Assembly: GCA_004015825.1 (NCBI GenBank)
Contig: SAYS01000014.1
Location: forward strand, 62,001 to 126,000
Direction: 5' to 3'
Length of the DNA stretch: 64,000 nucleotides
DNA from: Halovenus amylolytica
GTDB lineage: Archaea; Halobacteriota; Halobacteria; Halobacteriales; Haloarculaceae
Shown in pieces: positions 60,651 through 64,000 of the stretch (positions are counted from its first letter, which is position 1; every line of letters starts with the position of its first letter). Both the position numbers and the translations under genes were made by a program. The notes beneath the pieces were generated by a model. That model was given only the letters and a program-made list of their open reading frames with translations, was not told where the DNA came from and searched no databases.

Positions 60651-60890
60651 TTATCCAGCCTCGTCGTCGTCGGATTTCATGCGCTCGACCATGTAGCCGA
60701 GCGTGGGCATCAGGATAATAAAGACGGCCATGAGTCCGATGAGCGCCAGCCCGCCGTCGGCTGACACTTGCACCTCACCACCGGATTCACTCCCGTACAT
60801 CGTACTTATTACCACCAATCCTGCGACGAACATCGCGACAGCGATCACAGAGACGACGACCTGTGCGATCGTTGCCCGATCCAATTCCAT
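60651..60890 (-). CDS. Small two-helix membrane protein
   Basis: 79 residues from ATG 60890 (MELDRATIAQVVVSVIAVAM). Two hydrophobic helices (ATIAQVVVSVIAVAMFVAGL and ALIGLMAVFIILMPTLGYMV) flank an extracellular loop with GSESGGEVQVSADGG. The C-terminus is acidic and cytoplasmic. It is a conserved haloarchaeal-type small membrane protein of unknown function. Its stop codon starts right after the priL stop, tail to tail with no gap. Confidence 0.78.
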   Translation of the reverse strand: MELDRATIAQVVVSVIAVAMFVAGLVVISTMYGSESGGEVQVSADGGLALIGLMAVFIILMPTLGYMVERMKSDDDEAG

Positions 60891-60969
60891 GCCGCCCGAT
60901 TCCACAGGCACGGCTAAAAGGGCTTCGAAGCCACGCTGTCCGCTCGAAAAGAGCGGGTCGCGATCAGGA

Positions 60970-62451
60970 TCAGCTGCCGTCCGGACTGTAGTTCGGCGCT
61001 TCGTCAGTAATCACGACGTCGTGTGGGTGACTCTCCTGCTGGCCGGCCGAGGAGACACGGACGAACTCCGCGCGTTCTTTGAAAACCGGGATCGATTCCG
61101 CACCGACGTATCCCATCCCGGACTGCATCCCGCCGACGAGCTGTCGGAGTTCGGATTCGAGCGTGCCCTTGTACGGTGTCGCCGCCTCGACACCCTCCGG
61201 CACGAACTCTTCTTCGTCGTCGTCTTTGAGGTAGCGGTCGCCGCCACCGGACTGCATCGCACCGACACTACCCATCCCGCGGTACTGCTTGTACTTCTTG
61301 CCGTTCATCGTGATGACACGACCCGGCGCTTCGTCGGTGCCCGCGAAGTACGATCCCATCATGACCGCGTCGGCACCGGCGGCGATCGCCTTGATAGCGT
61401 CACCGGAGTACCGGATGCCGCCGTCGGCGATCACCGGGATATCGTGTTTGCTGGCCACGTCGGCGACCTGTGCGATCGCCGTGATCTGTGGCATCCCTGC
61501 GCCGGTGACGACCCGTGTCGTACAGATCGAGCCCGGGCCGATACCGACCTTGACACCGTCGGCGAAGTCGGCAACGTCGCGGGCGGCCTCCCGGGTCCCG
61601 ATGTTTCCGACGACCACATCAGCACTCGTTTGGTCTTTGATCTCACGGGCGCTCTCGACGACGTTCGAGTTGTGCGCGTGGGCGCAGTCGATAAAAAGGA
61701 TATCTGCGCCGGCCTCGTCGGCGGCCTGGGCGCGGTCGGTCTCGAAGGGGCCGACTGCTGCACCGACGCGGAGGTGTCCACTTTCGTCGCGGACGGCGTT
61801 GTCGTACTCCCGGCGCTGGAGGATGCCGGCCATCGTCATCAGTCCGGTCAGCCGGTTCTGGTCGTCGACGATCGGGACGCGCTCGATTTTGTGTTCGTAC
61901 ATCAGTTCGAGCGCTTCGCGGGGCGTGACATCCTCGCCGGCCGTGATGACCTCGTCGGTCATCGCTTCCCGGACCTCGTCACTTTCACCCACCTCCAGAT
62001 ACGGACGGATGTCCGTCCCGGAGATGATGCCCAGTACCTCGTCGTCGTCGTCGATGACCGGGGCACCGGAGACGCCCGCCTCGTTCATCATCCGGTCGAC
62101 CTCCCTGATAGTCTGCCCGGGCTCTGCCGTGATGACCTCGCGGATGATGAGTTCGTCGGCCTGTTTGACCTGTTCGATCTCCTCGACCATCGCGTCGAGA
62201 TCCATGTTGCGATGGAGGACACCGAGCCCACCGTGGCGAGCGATCTCGATAGCCAGTTCGCTCTCCGTGACCGTATCCATCGCCGCAGAGAGAACAGGGA
62301 TATTCAGCCGAACATTTTTCGAGACGCGCGTGCTCGTATCCGCCTCGTCCGGTTCGATCGCACTCTCTTTCGGTCGTAGCAGTACGTCGTCGAATGTCAG
62401 AGCCTCCGGTACGCGGAGTTTCTCCGAGAAAGGTTCCGAATCCTTCGCCAT
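60970..62451 (-). CDS. guaB: Inosine-5'-monophosphate dehydrogenase
   Basis: 493 residues, standard length. IMPDH oxidises IMP to XMP with NAD, the committed step to GMP. The catalytic Cys loop is GPGSICTTRVVTGAGMPQ near residue 300. The two CBS domains are inserted near 95-215: ITAEPGQTIREVDRMM and then AGEDVTPREALELMYEHKIE. The NAD/IMP site residues (VGAAVGPFETD, GGIRYSGDAIKAIAAGADAVM) and YRGMGSVGAMQ are present. The N-terminus (PEALTFDDVLLRPKESAI) is typical. It is monocistronic and convergent with the plus-strand gene cluster ending at 60650. Confidence 0.95.
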   Translation of the reverse strand: MAKDSEPFSEKLRVPEALTFDDVLLRPKESAIEPDEADTSTRVSKNVRLNIPVLSAAMDTVTESELAIEIARHGGLGVLHRNMDLDAMVEEIEQVKQADELIIREVITAEPGQTIREVDRMMNEAGVSGAPVIDDDDEVLGIISGTDIRPYLEVGESDEVREAMTDEVITAGEDVTPREALELMYEHKIERVPIVDDQNRLTGLMTMAGILQRREYDNAVRDESGHLRVGAAVGPFETDRAQAADEAGADILFIDCAHAHNSNVVESAREIKDQTSADVVVGNIGTREAARDVADFADGVKVGIGPGSICTTRVVTGAGMPQITAIAQVADVASKHDIPVIADGGIRYSGDAIKAIAAGADAVMMGSYFAGTDEAPGRVITMNGKKYKQYRGMGSVGAMQSGGGDRYLKDDDEEEFVPEGVEAATPYKGTLESELRQLVGGMQSGMGYVGAESIPVFKERAEFVRVSSAGQQESHPHDVVITDEAPNYSPDGS

Positions 62452-62902
62452 GTGAGCCGTCAGATGCGATGGCTGAAAAACGTTGCGAGACGGGCTACAG
62501 AGAGATTTCTGACCAGTCGTTCACCGAGCCCCTCCGAATATCCCAGACAGAACCAGATCGGGCAAACTTATTCAGGTATTCTGTTTTAATCGGGAAGCGG
62601 TTCACGTATGCAGAGCTATCGGGCAAACGCTGAGGTGTGTGTCCGTATCTCACGCAACCATTTTACGTCATTAAATAGTATTAACAATCATGAACACCGT
62701 GCGTCCCACCAGCGAAGGTAGTGTTCGACAGACGTGTTCCGCACCTAGCTGGGGCACAAAGACACTGGGACGCAATTTCGCGGTGCAGCATTCAAATTTT
62801 GGGTGGTTCGTCCCGGCTGGCAGGACGCCACAGATCCCGCTCCCGACTGGGGAGCGACGGAGCTACCCACAGGCCACGGGTGAGGGCCACGTCTAAGGGC
62901 AG
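62452..62902. other. Structured non-coding stretch, possible ncRNA or leader
   Basis: 451 bases without a convincing gene. A TATA-like attaaata at 62670-62677 predicts a transcript starting near 62700. That transcript would contain a hairpin at 62803-62806 plus 62809-62813 with 62823-62827 plus 62828-62831, then a 7-bp stem 62838-62844/62850-62856, and a GGCC pair at 62872/62885. A frame at 62690-62896 is basic and unlike local proteins, and its ATG lies upstream of the expected start site. The next gene's start (62903) is close, so this could be its leader. Confidence 0.45.
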
Positions 62903-63793
62903 ATGAGTCAATCACGACACCCACGAGCGCTCTCCCTGCAGCGCCGCGTTCGCTCGTCGACGCGGCTGCTCGCCATCGTGATGGCGCTCCCACTGGTCGA
63001 CGGTGTGTTTGCCGCCATCGTATTGAGCGGCGCACTCTCTAGCCCTGTCGGCATCGTCGAAGTCGGCCTGTTGATCTTCGGCGGGAGCGCGATGGTCGCA
63101 GTGATCCTCGCAGAGATGCAGGAAAGCCCACGCGAGCAGGCCAAAATCGTACTCGCCGTAGGGGCGTTGATCATCCCCGCAGCGGCGATCCAGGCAGCCA
63201 TCGCACCGACGCTCGCGTCGGTGGTCGATATCGCCATCTTCGAGCGGTTCGCTGCGCTCGTGATCCTCTCTGTCGCCGCCTCGACTGCCAGTTCCAGGGT
63301 CGGTGAGTATCTGCCGGGGCCAGCGGTCATCATCCTGCTGGGACTGGTAGCGAGTCTCTCGCCGTCCGGCGCCACGCTGTCGATCCAGCTGGACCCGATA
63401 CTGATCGCCCGTGCAGTGGCCGCAGCCAGCGTCGGTGTGGCCTTCGCACTCGTCGTCGCGGTCACCAGCCCGTGGCTGCGCAACGCGGTCGAACTAGACC
63501 GGTTCCGCTTCGGGAGCGCAGTGGCACTCGGTGTGCTCTCACTTTCGATCGTCGGTCTCGTCCCGAGTGAGGCCCCCGTTGCACTGATCGTCCTCGCTGT
63601 GACGGCACTGCTGGCCTTCGATCCCGGAAGCGCACGCGACCGCGATTCGGTCTACCACCCCGACGAGATCGACATCACGTCGGCGATGTCCGACGGTGGC
63701 ATCCATTCCGTCATCGAACGGGAGTCCGATCACCAGCCAGACGCCGACAGCGACCAGTCCGACCGGGAGGTCGAGCGGCCGCCCTGGTTCTAA
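62903..63793 (+). CDS. Haloarchaeal polytopic membrane protein (DUF5794-like)
   Basis: 296 residues. Seven or so hydrophobic helices (LLAIVMALPLVDGVFAAIVL, VGLLIFGGSAMVAVILAEM, IVLAVGALIIPAAAIQAAIA, AVIILLGLVASLS, ARAVAAASVGVAFALVVAV, FGSAVALGVLSLSIVGLV, VALIVLAVTALLAFDP) are followed by a cytoplasmic acidic tail with HQPDADSDQSDREVER. It matches, from memory, the haloarchaea-specific DUF5794 group. The LPLVDGVFA motif in helix 1 is a feature of the group. Function unknown. It starts with ATG 62903 just after the structured stretch. Confidence 0.82.
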   Translation: MSQSRHPRALSLQRRVRSSTRLLAIVMALPLVDGVFAAIVLSGALSSPVGIVEVGLLIFGGSAMVAVILAEMQESPREQAKIVLAVGALIIPAAAIQAAIAPTLASVVDIAIFERFAALVILSVAASTASSRVGEYLPGPAVIILLGLVASLSPSGATLSIQLDPILIARAVAAASVGVAFALVVAVTSPWLRNAVELDRFRFGSAVALGVLSLSIVGLVPSEAPVALIVLAVTALLAFDPGSARDRDSVYHPDEIDITSAMSDGGIHSVIERESDHQPDADSDQSDREVERPPWF

Positions 63794-63832
63794 GGAGAGT
63801 CCTTATTTTGATCCGCTAACAATACGCCTGTA

Positions 63833-64000
63833 ATGAGTGATGGCAAGCCGCTCCTGGTAATCGGACTGGTCTTTCTGATGATTGCGGGTATCGGTGCCGT
63901 CGATTCCACGGCCCTGTCACCCGGTGATCACGACGACCTGTCAGTACCTGGTGAGGCGACCGACGAGCAAGCAGAGCCAACCGACCAGACAGAGCAGGGT
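63833..64000 (+). CDS. Secreted or membrane-anchored protein, 5' part only
   Basis: The frame from ATG 63833 to the window end gives 56 codons and is open at the edge. It shows a hydrophobic segment (PLLVIGLVFLMIAGIGAV) near the N-terminus followed by a very acidic region with repeated DQ, TE and DE pairs (GEATDEQAEPTDQTEQG). This is an N-terminal signal or anchor with a haloarchaeal acidic linker. The rest and the family are not visible. Confidence 0.75.
   Translation, partial: MSDGKPLLVIGLVFLMIAGIGAVDSTALSPGDHDDLSVPGEATDEQAEPTDQTEQG

Noticed and set aside
60703-62379. Plus-strand open frame of 558 codons opposite guaB
   Set aside because: Shadow of IMP dehydrogenase, whose catalytic loop and CBS domains are intact on the minus strand.
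62690-62896. 68-codon frame MNTVRPTSEGSVRQTCS... before the DUF5794-like gene
   Set aside because: Product is basic and low in Asp/Glu, unlike haloarchaeal proteins, and its ATG lies upstream of the transcription start predicted from the TATA-like box. Kept only as a structured non-coding candidate.

Overview
The window is chromosomal DNA of a halophilic archaeon (class Halobacteria). The proteins are strongly acidic, the DNA is GC-rich, many starts look leaderless with an AT-rich TATA-like box about 25-35 bases upstream, and the gene set is archaeal: PCNA, PriL, Hjc, aIF-1A, NMD3, RqcH, an XPB-like helicase, a CAU tRNA with an intron, type III RuBisCO, the haloarchaeal NAD-dependent glucose-6-phosphate dehydrogenase (azf), HalOD1 proteins and a PGF-CTERM protein. 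Genus cannot be fixed from sequence alone.

Layout. 1-7.1 kb: secreted or lipid-anchored proteins (partial lipoprotein, LVIVD/PGF-CTERM protein, DUF4397 lipoprotein) around hjc, a GNAT enzyme, a YihY-type membrane protein and a zinc-finger SF2 helicase; a decayed RidA tail lies at 1.93-2.05 kb. 7.3-11.1 kb: metabolism (RuBisCO, phosphotransferase, azf, mptD). 11.06-12.97 kb: an IS200/IS605 element with apparently intact tnpA and tnpB and a likely reRNA/omega-RNA end just after mptD. 13-24 kb: housekeeping and membrane genes (wHTH, ferredoxin, HtpX, NYN, TatD, SufU, tRNA-Met, HalOD1, phosphoesterase, BolA, rhomboid, TrkA-N). 22.6-25.6 kb: acyl-CoA carboxylase carboxyltransferase plus acyl-CoA dehydrogenase. 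25.66-26.08 kb: a protein-free block built almost entirely of long perfect inverted repeats, followed by an HTH regulator and HMG-CoA synthase.

28.3-33.3 kb: pilin-like secreted proteins, RqcH and a DUF309 protein. 33.4-39.6 kb: a tightly overlapping four-gene operon (transglutaminase membrane protein, small membrane protein, DUF58 protein, polytopic membrane protein) that ends tail to tail with, and overlaps, an XPB-like helicase. 41.5-48.2 kb: RDD protein, small zinc protein, aIF-1A, MscS, NMD3, coiled-coil protein and the electron-transfer flavoprotein pair. 48.4-51.7 kb: a membrane-anchored wHTH regulator divergent from a secreted protein and a pilin-like protein. 51.8-56.5 kb: M32 carboxypeptidase, a gene-decay zone, DUF2270 protein, HalOD1 protein and M20 peptidase. 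56.6-62.5 kb: histidine kinase, PCNA, membrane protein, PriL and IMP dehydrogenase. 62.5-64 kb: a structured leader or RNA candidate, a polytopic membrane protein and a truncated gene.

The strongest candidate for something undescribed is the 415-base block at 25661-26075. It has at least six 13- to 19-bp long-range or hairpin stems, two mutually exclusive sets of long-range helices, and a terminal repeat whose 3' partner is present twice. It could be a large structured RNA or a MITE-like mobile element. Secondary candidates are the structured stretch before 62903, the fused N-terminal domain on the carboxyltransferase, and the membrane wHTH/secretome locus.
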